64,000 nucleotides of DNA from Pantoea agglomerans NBRC 102470 (GTDB lineage Bacteria > Pseudomonadota > Gammaproteobacteria > Enterobacterales > Enterobacteriaceae): positions 416,243 to 480,242 of the forward strand of contig NZ_BCZA01000003.1 in assembly GCF_001598475.1 (NCBI RefSeq), given 5' to 3'. Positions 1-8,458 of this stretch are shown piece by piece. Below the pieces are notes generated by a model. That model was not told where the DNA came from and did no database searches. It was given only the letters and a program-made list of their open reading frames with translations. How positions within the stretch are numbered: position 1 is the stretch's first letter; each line of letters opens with the position of its first letter. The translations under genes were made by a program, and so were the position numbers.

Positions 1-552
1 GGTCACCTGCCCCGCCACAATAATCGGGATGCCCATCGCGCCAAAGGCCACCGGCGCGGTGTTCACAATCAGGCAGAGCCCGGCGGCGTAGAGCGGATTA
101 AAGCCGAGTCCCACCAGCAGCGCGGCGGTAATCGCCACCGGCGCACCAAAGCCCGCAGCACCCTCCAGAAACGCCCCGAACGAGAAGCCGACAATCAGCA
201 TCTGCAGACGCTGATCGGGAGTAATCGACAGGATAGAGGCGCGGATAATGTCGAACTGGCCGGTTTTGACTGAGATCTTGTAGACGAACACCGCGGCGAC
301 AATAATCCAGGCAATCGGCCACAAGCCATAGAGAAAGCCATACACCACGGCGGCCAGCGCCTGTGCAACCGGCATCTGATAGAGAAACAGCGCCACCAGC
401 AGCGCCAGCACCACGGTGGTGGTGGCCGCCAGGTAGCCTTTCATCTTCAGCTTAATCAGCGCAAAGAAGAAAAAGAGAATCGGGATCAGTGCGATCAGGC
501 TTGAAAGCCAGATATTACCCAGCGGATCGTAGTTTTGTTGCCAGATCTGCAT
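1..552 (-). CDS. lldP: L-lactate permease, N-terminal part (runs off left edge)
   Basis: This is the first 184 residues of an LldP/GlcA family proton symporter that imports L-lactate (also glycolate in the family) across the inner membrane. The ATG at 552-550 has a GGAG eight bases upstream. The reading frame is open to base 1, so the C-terminal two thirds lie outside the window. The sequence opens with [19 protein letters not shown] and contains the family blocks [17 protein letters not shown] and [14 protein letters not shown], with several membrane segments between. It follows E. coli LldP closely along its length. Two LldR-type operators upstream suggest control by lactate. No lldR or lldD is visible here; they could lie to the left. 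Confidence 0.93.
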   Translation of the reverse strand, partial: MQIWQQNYDPLGNIWLSSLIALIPILFFFFALIKLKMKGYLAATTTVVLALLVALFLYQMPVAQALAAVVYGFLYGLWPIAWIIVAAVFVYKISVKTGQFDIIRASILSITPDQRLQMLIVGFSFGAFLEGAAGFGAPVAITAALLVGLGFNPLYAAGLCLIVNTAPVAFGAMGIPIIVAGQVT

Positions 553-618
553 GCCAGTATCTCCAGAGGAAAAGGTGACGTGGCACGCAGCCGCAGCGCT
601 GGTGCCATCTGCCCCGGA

Positions 619-631
619 TTGGTCAGACCAA
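619..631. promoter_or_regulatory. LldR-type operator O2, near lldP start
   Basis: The palindrome TTGGTCAGACCAA fits the TNGTNNNACNA pattern bound by LldR, a GntR/FadR-family lactate sensor. It sits 67 bases upstream of the lldP start codon. Its centre is 124 bp from that of a second copy at 743-755. E. coli lldP has two LldR sites at about the same separation. The factor is inferred; PdhR and FadR bind related sequences. Confidence 0.7.
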
Positions 632-742
632 ACTGCTCTATCGGGGCTTATGGCAACAGATAGTTAACGCATTGTTAACCTGTGGCAACAGAAGATGCGC
701 GAATTTTCCCGGAGTGTGAACCAGAGAAAAATATTGCCGGGA

Positions 743-755
743 TTGGTCGGACCAA
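743..755. promoter_or_regulatory. LldR-type operator O1, distal
   Basis: The second palindrome, TTGGTCGGACCAA, has the same pattern as the one at 619-631 and differs only at the central bases. It lies two bases beyond the stop codon of the neighbouring cynX-like gene, so the lldP control region begins exactly where that gene ends. The pair would allow looping over the lldP promoter. Confidence 0.68.
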
Positions 756-757
756 AA

Positions 758-1927
758 TCAGCGATTCACCTCTGGAAAGGCGTGCTGATAGCTGCGCGGA
801 TGGAAACGCAGATTAAGCACGATTAACAGCAGCGTGACCGCCGCCTGCAATAACCAGACGCTGGTGAAGTGACCGGTGAGCGCATGCAACTGCCCGGCGA
901 TAAACGGCATGCTGCCCGCGATAATAAAGCCGACGCCCTGCATAAAAGCCACCAGCCGCGCGCCAGCCTGCGGCTGCTCCAGATGATCCAGCGCCAGCAC
1001 CAGCGCCAGCGGAAATGCCCCGCCCAGCCCGAAGCCCGCAATCCCCGCCCAGAGCCACGGCGCCAGTTGTGGCGCAAACAGGAAACCGAGCATGCCGCTG
1101 AACTGCATCGCCAGTGTCAGCAGCAGCAGCGGACGGCGATCGCGGCCCCGCGCCAGCAAGGGCAGCAGCAGCGCACCCGTGACCTGACAGCCGATCATCA
1201 TGCCAAGCAGTGAACCGCCCGCCTGCGCGCTCCAGCCGAGTTGATGATAAAAATCGGGCAGCCAGGCGACACAGATGGCATATCCGCCGTTCACCAGACC
1301 GAAGCTCAACGCCAGCGTCCAGGCGCGGGTTTTCCGCCACAGCGAAGGCAGAGCGGCGGCCTCCGACCGGACTGCACGTGGTGTGGTGATAAACAGCCAG
1401 AGCATAATGGCCAGCACCACCGGCAGCGCCCAGCTGCTCAGCGCGCCCTGCCAGCCAAGCTGCCCATTCAGCCACGGCGAGATCGCCGCGCCAATCCCAC
1501 CGCCGCCCATCAGCGCCGCTGCCCACAGTCCGGTCACGCCGGCACTGCGGCTGCCAAATCGCTGACGGATCAATCCCGGCATCGCCATCTGCACGATGCC
1601 AATGCCCGCCCCTCCCGGCACAGTACTCAGCACCAGCCAGCCTCCGTCAGCCACAAACAGCCGACTCACCAGCGCCAGCAGCAACAGCAACAGGCCACCC
1701 AGCAGCAGTTTACGCACCGCAAAGCGCTGCATCAGCGGGGCGCTGACTAACGCAATGGCACCCATCATCATCATCGGCACCGCAGGCAACAGCGATGCCG
1801 CCAGCGGCGACAGACCGATGCTCTGCCTCAGCTCGCCGAGTAACGGACTGACCGAGGTCATCAGCGGTCGCATATTGAGCCCGGCCAGCACCAGCGCCGC
1901 CAGCAGCAGGTTGTTCTCTCTCTTCAT
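758..1927 (-). CDS. CynX/NimT-family MFS transporter
   Basis: A 389-residue major facilitator protein of the CynX/NimT family, with about 12 hydrophobic segments. The start (MKRENNLLLAALVLAGLNMR), the block ALMGGGGIGAAISPW and the block GLGGAFPLALVLALDHL follow E. coli CynX closely. CynX is linked with cyanate in E. coli, but relatives handle other small anions or heterocycles such as 2-nitroimidazole, so the substrate here is open. No cyanase (cynS) or carbonic anhydrase (cynT) gene is next to it. The gene is divergent from a LysR regulator across an 87-bp gap, which suggests that regulator controls it. A Tat-exported deaminase-like gene follows the regulator. Confidence 0.85.
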   Translation of the reverse strand: MKRENNLLLAALVLAGLNMRPLMTSVSPLLGELRQSIGLSPLAASLLPAVPMMMMGAIALVSAPLMQRFAVRKLLLGGLLLLLLALVSRLFVADGGWLVLSTVPGGAGIGIVQMAMPGLIRQRFGSRSAGVTGLWAAALMGGGGIGAAISPWLNGQLGWQGALSSWALPVVLAIMLWLFITTPRAVRSEAAALPSLWRKTRAWTLALSFGLVNGGYAICVAWLPDFYHQLGWSAQAGGSLLGMMIGCQVTGALLLPLLARGRDRRPLLLLTLAMQFSGMLGFLFAPQLAPWLWAGIAGFGLGGAFPLALVLALDHLEQPQAGARLVAFMQGVGFIIAGSMPFIAGQLHALTGHFTSVWLLQAAVTLLLIVLNLRFHPRSYQHAFPEVNR

Positions 1928-2014
1928 CTGAGATCCACACAGTTAAAAGTTGCCAGCCTGGCAGCAGTCGCTACTATCTGGAAATGAAATATTACTCTGC
2001 CAGGTAGTGGAAAT

Positions 2015-2875
2015 ATGAATCGTCAGCCGATGTTTACTCCGCAGCAGCTGCTCAGCTTTGTCGCGGTGTGCGAAACCGCCAGCTTTACCCGCGCCGCTGA
2101 CCGGGTGCACCTGTCGCAGTCCACCGTCAGCCAGCAGGTGCGACGGCTGGAGGAGATGGTCGGCAAAGAGCTGCTGAACCGCTCCTCGCATCAGGTGCAG
2201 ATCACCGAAGAGGGCGAGAAGCTTTTAGGCTACGCCCGGCGGATTATCGCCCTGAATGGGGAAGCGCACGATGTGCTGAGTGACCAGTGGCGCGACGGTG
2301 TGCTGCGTCTTGGCGTGCCGGAAGATTTCGCCGCGCCCACGGCCGGTCTGCTGGCGCACTTCAGTCGCGACCATCCGCAACTTCGGCTGGACGTGATGAG
2401 CGGCATGCAGGTGGAGTTGCGGCGCGCCTGGCAGCGTGAAGAGCTCGACATCATGCTGATTAAGCAGCCTTATGGCGAGCGTCCGCTGGCGTCGCGTCCT
2501 GAACCCCTGCTGTGGCTCGATAGCGCAGAGTGGCCCTGCTTTGAGCAGACGCCGGTACCGCTGGTGCTGTTTCCCCAGCAGGGGCTCTATCGCGATGAGA
2601 TGTGTCAGACGCTCGACGCACTGGGCCGTAGCTGGCGCATTAGTTACAGCAGCGCCAGCCTGGTCGCGCTGGCCGCCGCCAGTGCGCAGGGTCTGGGGCT
2701 GACATTACTGCCCGCCAGCTGCCGCCTGCCGCAACATCGGATACTGGGCCCGGAACAGGGTCTGCCGGTGATTGATACCTTCGAACTGGCGCTGTTCTGT
2801 CGTCATCCGCAGGATCCGCTGCAGCGCGAGCTGGCGGAATCCCTGGCAACCTTCAGCCAGCTGCGCTGGCAGTGA
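2015..2875 (+). CDS. LysR-family transcriptional regulator
   Basis: A 286-residue LysR-type regulator. The N-terminal winged helix-turn-helix spans about residues 8-66 (the segment SFTRAADRVHLSQSTVSQQV is typical) and an effector-binding domain fills the rest. It is divergent from the CynX-like gene, the usual layout when a LysR protein controls its neighbour. The amidohydrolase gene starts 90 bases downstream on the same strand and may be co-transcribed. The effector cannot be read from the sequence. The first ATG at 2015 has only a weak upstream purine run; a later start at Met6 is possible. Confidence 0.85.
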   Translation: MNRQPMFTPQQLLSFVAVCETASFTRAADRVHLSQSTVSQQVRRLEEMVGKELLNRSSHQVQITEEGEKLLGYARRIIALNGEAHDVLSDQWRDGVLRLGVPEDFAAPTAGLLAHFSRDHPQLRLDVMSGMQVELRRAWQREELDIMLIKQPYGERPLASRPEPLLWLDSAEWPCFEQTPVPLVLFPQQGLYRDEMCQTLDALGRSWRISYSSASLVALAAASAQGLGLTLLPASCRLPQHRILGPEQGLPVIDTFELALFCRHPQDPLQRELAESLATFSQLRWQ

Positions 2876-2965
2876 GATATCGAATAGTCGTCAGTGGAAA
2901 ATAACGCAGCAGGGTGGAGCGTCGTTTGTCAGATTAAGACCTTGTTCACTTTGCAGGAGCCTCTG

Positions 2966-4354
2966 ATGCCTATTTCCTCTTCGCCGAGCCGCCGTGATTT
3001 CCTTGGGCAGAGCGTCCGCTGGACCGCCGCAGGCGGCTTGCTGGCCGCCGGTCTCGGCCAGGCCAGTGCCGCCACGCCATCACCTTTGTCCTCCATCAAT
3101 CCCGACCAGCCCGCCGCCCTGCCCCGGCAGGATCACTATCTGCTGCGCAATGTGCGGCTGGAGGAGGGCTTTATCCGTGAGGATGATGAGATCGTTGCGA
3201 CCCGCACCGGGCGTTACGACATCAGCGTGCGCGACGGTAAAATTGACCAGCTGACACCCGCCGGTCAGGGTGACAGCACCCTGCCGTCGTGGGATGCACA
3301 GGATGCCCTGCTGCTGCCCGCCACCCAGGATATGCATATCCACCTTGATAAAACTTTCTACGGCGGCCCGTGGCAGGCTCCGCGTCCCCGTCAGGGCAAA
3401 ACCATCATGGATATGATTGCGCGTGAACAGGTGCTGATTCCGCAACTGCTGCCGCACTCTCAGGCGCGCGCCGAAGGGTTGATCGCTCTGCTGCACGCCA
3501 AAGGCAACACCCGCGCCCGCAGCCATTGCAATATCGATCCGGTCAGCGGCCTGCAAAGTCTGGAGCATCTGCAGGCGGCATTAGCCCGTCACCCCGCCTT
3601 TCCCTGCGAGATTGTAGCCTTTCCCCAACATGGCCTGCTGCACTCGCAGGTCGATGGGCTGATGCGCGAGGCGATGCAGCACGGCGTTGAGTATGTCGGC
3701 GGCCTGGACCCCACCAATGTCGATGGTGCCATGGAGAAGTCACTGGATGCGATGTTCCAGATTGCGCTCGACTATCAGCGCGGCGTGGATATACATCTGC
3801 ATGAAACCTCACCTGCTGGCGTGGCGGCGATTCAGTACATGATTGACACCGTGGCAAAGAATCCGGCGCTGAAGGGCAAAGTGACGCTGAGCCACGGTTT
3901 TGCGCTGGCGACCCTGTCCGGCAGTACGCTGGATAAGATGATCGCAGGGCTGGCGGAGCAGCAGTTCAGCGTCGCCTCTACGCTGCCGATCGGCAAGCTG
4001 ACCATGCCGATTCCGCAATTACAGGCAGCGGGCGTGAAGGTGATGACCGGCACCGACAGCGTTATCGATCACTGGTCACCGTTTGGCACCGGCAGCATGC
4101 TGGAAAAAGCGAACCTTTATGCGCAGCTCTATCGGGGATCGGATGAGTTCTCGCTGTCGCGGGCGCTGGCGATCGCCACAGACGATCGGCTGCCGCTGAC
4201 AGCCCAGGGTGACCGCCAGTGGCCAGTACCGGGCGATGAAGCGAGCATGATGCTGGTAGCGGCGAGCTGTTCCGCCGAAGCCGTGGCACGGATTTCGCCA
4301 GTCGTCGCGACCTTCTCGCGCGGTAAACCGGTGTTTGCGCTGGCCCCGGCCTGA
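2966..4354 (+). CDS. Tat-exported cytosine-deaminase-like amidohydrolase
   Basis: A 462-residue metal-dependent amidohydrolase resembling cytosine deaminase CodA. Expected ligands and catalytic residues are visible: H124 and H126 in QDMHIHLDKT, H277 and E280 in DIHLHET, H310 in LSHGFA and D364 in TGTDSV. CodA is cytoplasmic, but this protein begins with a twin-arginine signal (SRRDFLGQ at residues 8-15, then a hydrophobic run ending near ASAA), so it should fold inside and act in the periplasm. The ATG at 2966 has AGGAG seven bases upstream and places the RR motif correctly; an in-frame extension to 2894 would bury it. The substrate is probably a cyclic amidine or nucleobase-like compound, which is inference. 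Confidence 0.8.
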   Translation: MPISSSPSRRDFLGQSVRWTAAGGLLAAGLGQASAATPSPLSSINPDQPAALPRQDHYLLRNVRLEEGFIREDDEIVATRTGRYDISVRDGKIDQLTPAGQGDSTLPSWDAQDALLLPATQDMHIHLDKTFYGGPWQAPRPRQGKTIMDMIAREQVLIPQLLPHSQARAEGLIALLHAKGNTRARSHCNIDPVSGLQSLEHLQAALARHPAFPCEIVAFPQHGLLHSQVDGLMREAMQHGVEYVGGLDPTNVDGAMEKSLDAMFQIALDYQRGVDIHLHETSPAGVAAIQYMIDTVAKNPALKGKVTLSHGFALATLSGSTLDKMIAGLAEQQFSVASTLPIGKLTMPIPQLQAAGVKVMTGTDSVIDHWSPFGTGSMLEKANLYAQLYRGSDEFSLSRALAIATDDRLPLTAQGDRQWPVPGDEASMMLVAASCSAEAVARISPVVATFSRGKPVFALAPA

Positions 4355-4360
4355 AACAGC

Positions 4361-4525
4361 AGGGCTGCGGACAAAAACGCCGGGAGCGTTTTTGAACAAC
4401 GCAACGCGTTGGCCCGGCTACGGGCGCACCTCAGGGATGAGGTGCGTAATCGCCCGCGCTGAGCCTTCTCAGCAAATGCGGAGAGATCGAGCCGGCTCAG
4501 GCCCGGTTACAGACGACCACCTTAC
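4361..4525. repeat. Intergenic cluster of short hairpins
   Basis: The stretch after the amidohydrolase gene is a string of inverted repeats: CAAAAACG/CGTTTTTG, CAACGC/GCGTTG, GCACCTCA/TGAGGTGC with a 4-base loop, and CTGAGCC/GGCTCAG. It codes for nothing convincing. It looks like a mobile palindromic intergenic element (REP/RIME class), but I do not recognise the family and see no second copy in the window. Confidence 0.5.
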
Positions 4526-4584
4526 CTAAAGCGCCGGGAGCCAGTACCTGCCCCACAACGCAAACCCACTCCCCCCAAAAACAA

Positions 4585-4609
4585 CAGAGCCTCCACAAGG
4601 GAGGCTCTG
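4585..4609 (-). terminator. Rho-independent terminator
   Basis: A stem of CAGAGCCTCC with GGAGGCTCTG and a 5-base loop. On the minus strand it is followed by a T-rich run, so it would end transcription of the small gene at 4633-4851. Confidence 0.7.
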
Positions 4610-4632
4610 CATTTACCTGAGCGGAGTGCGGG

Positions 4633-4851
4633 TTACGCGCTTTTGGCCCATTTATCATTCGACATTAGTTCCATTGCCAGCGCGTATAAGCGACGATCTT
4701 CCTGATCACAGGGCTCATCTTCCGCATAACACGCAATCATCGAAGCGATCTTATCAGCCGATAAGCTCTCTCCATGAACATGCAGTGTCAGTACGGCGCG
4801 GCCTACTATTTTAAGCACATTTTCATGTGGTCCCTGGATGCGATTACTCAA
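4633..4851 (-). CDS. Small protein of unknown function (72 aa)
   Basis: I do not recognise this 72-residue, mildly acidic protein. It has no signal peptide or membrane segment. Short alternating hydrophobic and charged stretches (VLKIVGRAVLTLHVHG, LYALAMELMSNDKW) suggest a small helical fold. It starts at a TTG (4851-4849) with AGAGGG eight bases upstream and ends just before a good terminator, which supports it being a real gene. Its upstream region is AT-rich, unlike its neighbours. Confidence rests on gene architecture only. Confidence 0.55.
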   Translation of the reverse strand: MSNRIQGPHENVLKIVGRAVLTLHVHGESLSADKIASMIACYAEDEPCDQEDRRLYALAMELMSNDKWAKSA

Positions 4852-5264
4852 TGCAAATACCCTCTACCGGTCGTTGTACCAGGAATATGGCGCGCTAAAT
4901 ATAAAGCAATTAGCTCAGGATTTTTATCGGCACTAGTGGTGATATTTTTTAATGATTAATTCTATTACTGGAGTAGTATTTAAGGATTTATCTGATTAAC
5001 AATGAAATAAATATTTAAAAACGGCTACTTATCAAATAATCGCTGGCCTCAAAAGATCCTCATCCTGGAACAATCACATTGAGTCGGGGTTAATCTATAA
5101 AAATAAACCACCTTTTTCCCGTAAAGTTCAGTCTATTCCTAAGCCCTCTGACAGATATAGTTTCATACTGCTAACCATCGAGGTTCCCGTTGCTGTCAGG
5201 CGTGCTTTCTGCCAGACTTGCCCCGCAATAATGCCCTACACTTTCAGCCTCAGAGGCCGCGCCC
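4852..5264. other. AT-rich intergenic region
   Basis: About 410 bases separate the small gene from dbpA. The middle (4900-5110) is clearly richer in A and T than the surroundings. It must hold the promoters of both flanking genes. I see no convincing ORF, tRNA or strong terminator in it; a small RNA cannot be excluded by eye. Confidence 0.4.
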
Positions 5265-6647
5265 GTGACCGCTTTTTCTACCCTCAATTCGCTTCCCGAC
5301 AGCCAGCTCGAAAACCTGCGCGAGATGGGCTACACCAGCATGACGCCCGTGCAGGCCGCCACGCTGCCCGCCATTCTGCAGGGACGCGACGTGCGCGCGC
5401 AGGCGAAAACCGGCAGCGGTAAAACGGCTGCCTTTGGTATTGGTTTACTGCACCATATCGACAGCGCCCGCTTTCAGACCCAGGCACTGATTCTCTGTCC
5501 GACCCGTGAACTGGCGGATCAGGTAGGCAATGTGCTGCGCCAGCTGGCGCGCTTCACCCGCAACATCAAAGTTCTCACTCTGTGTGGCGGACAGCCGATG
5601 AGCGCACAGCGTGATTCGCTGGTGCATCCGCCCCATATCGTGGTCGGCACGCCGGGTCGTATCCTCGACCACATTAACCGCGAAAACCTCAAGCTGGACC
5701 AGCTCAGCACGCTGGTCCTGGATGAAGCCGATCGGATGCTGGAGATGGGTTTCCTGAATGATATGGAAACGATCATTGAAGCGACGCCCGCTTCGCGCCA
5801 GACGCTGCTCTTTTCCGCCACCTGGCCAGACGGCATTACGGCTATCAGCACCCGCTTTCAGCGTGATGCGCTGAGCGTGGTGACAGAAGATGTCAGCGAA
5901 CTGCCTTCAATCGATCAGCAGTTTTTCGAAGCCAGCCACAATGAAAAACTGGGTCTGCTGATAGCCCTGCTCAGCGATCGTCAGCCCTCATCCTGTGTGG
6001 TCTTCTGCAACACCAAACGTGAATGTGATGATGTCGCCGCGGCGCTTAACGCGCGTGATATCAGCGCCCTGCCCTTGCATGGCGATCTGGAGCAGCGCGA
6101 TCGCGAACGCGTGCTGATCCGCTTCGCTAACGGCAGTGGTCGCGTGCTGGTCGCCACCGACGTCGCTGCACGCGGACTCGACATCAAATCGCTGGCGATG
6201 GTGGTTAACTATCAGCTCGCCTGGGACCCTGAAATTCACCTGCACCGTATTGGTCGTACGGCGCGTGCGGGCGAACATGGCGTTGCGGTCAGCCTGGTTG
6301 CTGCCGATGAGATGGCTCGCGCGCATGCGCTGGAAGATTTCCTGCAGCAGAAGCTGCCGTGGGTCTCTGCCAGCACGCTGAAAAAGGGCAGCAGCAAGCC
6401 GCTGCCTGCAGCTATGATGACTTTGTGCATTGATGGTGGCCGTAAAGCCAAGATACGTCCGGGAGATATTCTGGGCGCGCTGACGGGTGAAGCGGGTTAT
6501 CGTGCCGAGCAGATCGGCAAAATTGTCCTGACGCCGACCCACGCCTACGTGGCGATTGAGGCGAATCAGGCCAAAATTGCGCTGGTTAAACTCAAGCAGG
6601 GCAAAATCAAAGGCAAAACCTGCCGGGCGATTCTGCTGAAGGACTAA
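5265..6647 (+). CDS. dbpA: ATP-dependent RNA helicase DbpA
   Basis: A 460-residue DEAD-box helicase that acts on 23S rRNA during assembly of the large ribosomal subunit. Walker A AKTGSGKT is at residues 47-54, the DEAD box at 153-156, SAT follows near 185, and HRIGRTARAG lies in the second RecA domain. The last ~75 residues form the DbpA-specific RNA-binding domain (ending KIKGKTCRAILLKD), which recognises hairpin 92 of 23S rRNA. The start is a GTG at 5265 with AGAGG nine bases upstream, and the protein begins MTAFSTLN like E. coli DbpA. It converges on the ygiW-like gene through a shared terminator. Confidence 0.95.
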   Translation: MTAFSTLNSLPDSQLENLREMGYTSMTPVQAATLPAILQGRDVRAQAKTGSGKTAAFGIGLLHHIDSARFQTQALILCPTRELADQVGNVLRQLARFTRNIKVLTLCGGQPMSAQRDSLVHPPHIVVGTPGRILDHINRENLKLDQLSTLVLDEADRMLEMGFLNDMETIIEATPASRQTLLFSATWPDGITAISTRFQRDALSVVTEDVSELPSIDQQFFEASHNEKLGLLIALLSDRQPSSCVVFCNTKRECDDVAAALNARDISALPLHGDLEQRDRERVLIRFANGSGRVLVATDVAARGLDIKSLAMVVNYQLAWDPEIHLHRIGRTARAGEHGVAVSLVAADEMARAHALEDFLQQKLPWVSASTLKKGSSKPLPAAMMTLCIDGGRKAKIRPGDILGALTGEAGYRAEQIGKIVLTPTHAYVAIEANQAKIALVKLKQGKIKGKTCRAILLKD

Positions 6648-6650
6648 ATA

Positions 6651-6681
6651 AAACGGGCGAGAAGATTATCTCGCCCGGTTT
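6651..6681. terminator. Bidirectional terminator between dbpA and ygiW-like gene
   Basis: A long stem AAACGGGCGAGA with TCTCGCCCGGTTT and a 6-base loop. It has A-rich and T-rich flanks, so it can serve both converging genes. Confidence 0.85.
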
Positions 6682-6682
6682 G

Positions 6683-7075
6683 TTACGGCTCTTCGATTTG
6701 GGTCACATGCAGCGTGGTTTTATCCCCTTTGCCCTGTACCTTGCCACTGACGCGTACTTTGTCTTCTGCGGTGTAGGTTTTACCATCAAAGGTCTTCTTC
6801 GGCGCGATAATCGGTAAGGTGCCGGTGTTGTCACGGAACTGATACCGTTCGCCCTGCTCTTTCTTCACGATGTAACCTTCCAGCGTCACATATCCGCCCT
6901 GACGGAAATCGCGGATCTGATCAATATGCGTCTGACCGGTATCTTCTGAACCTTTATAGCCGGCATCCTGCTTGTGTTGCGGTGGTGGCGTATCGCCCGC
7001 TTTGTATCCGCCCTCTTCGGCCGAAACACCCGCACTCATCATCACCAGCAACGACGCCAGAATCACTTTTTTCAT
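6683..7075 (-). CDS. YgiW/YdeI-family periplasmic OB-fold protein
   Basis: A 130-residue secreted protein. The start at 7075 (MKKVILASLLVMMSAGVSAEE) gives a clear Sec signal peptide cut near residue 20 and has AAAGGAG seven bases upstream; a start ten codons earlier would spoil the signal. The mature part has a Gly/Lys-rich linker and then a BOF/OB-fold domain (GYVTLEGYIVKKEQGERYQF through VRVSGKV). E. coli YgiW and YdeI belong to this family and are tied to stress tolerance and peptide or cation resistance. The exact role here is unknown. Confidence 0.82.
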   Translation of the reverse strand: MKKVILASLLVMMSAGVSAEEGGYKAGDTPPPQHKQDAGYKGSEDTGQTHIDQIRDFRQGGYVTLEGYIVKKEQGERYQFRDNTGTLPIIAPKKTFDGKTYTAEDKVRVSGKVQGKGDKTTLHVTQIEEP

Positions 7076-7169
7076 TTCACACTCCTTTATTGGAAAGGTG
7101 TCCATGTTGAACCTTCAGGGTTAATCCTGGCACATTAATTGGCGTCCGTTTTATTTCACCCTTCTCTTC

Positions 7170-7196
7170 TCACCTTTTTCCATTTGCTGCCGATAA
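7170..7196 (+). promoter_or_regulatory. Possible sigma-28 (FliA) promoter for cheV
   Basis: A perfect FliA -10 element, GCCGATAA, is at 7189-7196. At the correct N15 spacing the -35 position reads TCAC, a poor match to TAAA. It lies 46 bases before cheV. Chemotaxis genes in enterobacteria are usually FliA-dependent, so the site is plausible. Confidence 0.5.
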
Positions 7197-7242
7197 CCTG
7201 TTCACACCCTATTTCACCAGCTGCGTTAATGCAGAGGCAACC

Positions 7243-8205
7243 ATGGATAATTTTCAGAAAGAGATCGATGAGAGAGCGAACCTCGCGTTATCGAACAAGT
7301 TTGAGCTGCTGCTGTTTCGCTTAGGTTCCGATCAGCTGAAAGGCAAGTCTGAACTGTTTGGCATTAACGTCTTCAAGCTGCGTGAAATTGTGCCGATGCC
7401 AACTATCACTAAAGCCGCAGGCATGCGTTCGCCGCTGCTGGGTATGGCAAGTATTCGTGGCCAGTTCATTCCGGTCATCGACCTGCCTGCCGTGGCGGGT
7501 TGTGTGCCGGAAACCGGTCTTAACCTGCTGCTGGTCACCGAGTATGCCCGTAACACCCAGGCGTTTGCCGTGGAGTCAGTTGAGAACATTGTGCGTCTCG
7601 ACTGGAGCCAGGTGCATACCGCTGAAGCCGGTATCGGCGGCCGCAACATTACCAGCATCGCCTGCCTGGACAGTGACAAGCAGAGCAACGAGCTGGCGAT
7701 GGTGCTGGACGTTGAGCAAATCCTGTATGACATCATCCCATCGGTGCGCGGCGTCGAACCGGAAGCGGCCAGACCGCGTGCCTTCAACTACCGCCCAGGT
7801 GCGGTGGCGATTGTGGCAGAAGATTCCAAAGTCGCGCGTCAGCTGCTGGAGCAGGGTCTGAAGAGTATGGGCATTCCGGCGCTGATGTTTAACACCGGTC
7901 TGGATGCCTGGGAAAAAATTAAATTGATGAGCCAGGAAGCGCAGGCTGCCGGCGAATCGATTCACGACAAAATCGCCCTGGTGTTGACCGATCTGGAAAT
8001 GCCAGAGATGGATGGTTTTACGCTGACCCGCAACATCAAGCGTGACCCGATCCTCAAGGCTCTGCCGGTCGTCATTCACTCCTCACTCTCTGGCAGCGCC
8101 AACGAAGATCACGTGCGCAAAGTAGGTGCCGACGGCTATGTGGCGAAATTCGAGTTGAATGAGCTGTCAGACGTGATTTTCAACGTTCTCGACACTGCCC
8201 GCTAA
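7243..8205 (+). CDS. cheV: Chemotaxis coupling protein CheV
   Basis: A 320-residue fusion of a CheW-like coupling domain (about residues 15-165) and a response-regulator receiver domain (about 185-315). The receiver has the acceptor aspartate near residue 250 in LTDLEMPEMDGF, and the conserved lysine neighbourhood GYVAKF near the C-terminus. CheV links chemoreceptors to CheA, and its phosphorylation by CheA adjusts adaptation. A separate CheV is absent from E. coli K-12 but common in Salmonella, Pantoea and other relatives. A methyl-accepting receptor gene follows 530 bp downstream, with a stronger FliA-type promoter. Confidence 0.94.
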   Translation: MDNFQKEIDERANLALSNKFELLLFRLGSDQLKGKSELFGINVFKLREIVPMPTITKAAGMRSPLLGMASIRGQFIPVIDLPAVAGCVPETGLNLLLVTEYARNTQAFAVESVENIVRLDWSQVHTAEAGIGGRNITSIACLDSDKQSNELAMVLDVEQILYDIIPSVRGVEPEAARPRAFNYRPGAVAIVAEDSKVARQLLEQGLKSMGIPALMFNTGLDAWEKIKLMSQEAQAAGESIHDKIALVLTDLEMPEMDGFTLTRNIKRDPILKALPVVIHSSLSGSANEDHVRKVGADGYVAKFELNELSDVIFNVLDTAR

Positions 8206-8285
8206 GCGAATGCGGGCCGCTAAGAATGCCCGGCACGCTTTTACTTTTTAGCCAGCAGAATGGCTGACCTGATCAGGAACCGACT

Positions 8286-8435
8286 ATGCACATTGAAACC
8301 TTACCCGTTACGCCTGCACCTGCTACGCCTTCCCGTCAAAAGGTGCTGCGTGGCCGTTTACGCCAGCTGGCCTGGATTAGCGCCGTCACATTAAGCGTCG
8401 CGTTCTGGACAGGCCTCTACTTCTTAGTTTTCTGA
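8286..8435 (+). CDS. Small single-span membrane protein (49 aa)
   Basis: A 49-residue protein starting MHIETLPVTPAPATPSRQ. It has a basic stretch (KVLRGRLRQ) and one C-terminal hydrophobic helix (LAWISAVTLSVAFWTGLYFL) that reaches almost to the last residue. AGGA lies eight to nine bases before the ATG, and a strong terminator follows 23 bases after the stop. The layout (Pro-rich tail, basic patch, one C-terminal helix) recalls small inner-membrane proteins such as E. coli YmiA, but the likeness is weak. Function unknown. Confidence 0.6.
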   Translation: MHIETLPVTPAPATPSRQKVLRGRLRQLAWISAVTLSVAFWTGLYFLVF

Positions 8436-8458
8436 ATCCATTCATCCTTGTCTGGATC

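Noticed and set aside
813..1750. Several long open frames antisense to and out of phase with the CynX-like gene
   Set aside because: They are shadows in a GC-rich gene; no ribosome sites and Ala/Arg/Gln-rich low-complexity products.
2015..2875. CynR with a full cyanate operon
   Set aside because: No cynT or cynS gene is adjacent, and the regulator is a generic LysR protein; naming it cynR would be unsupported.
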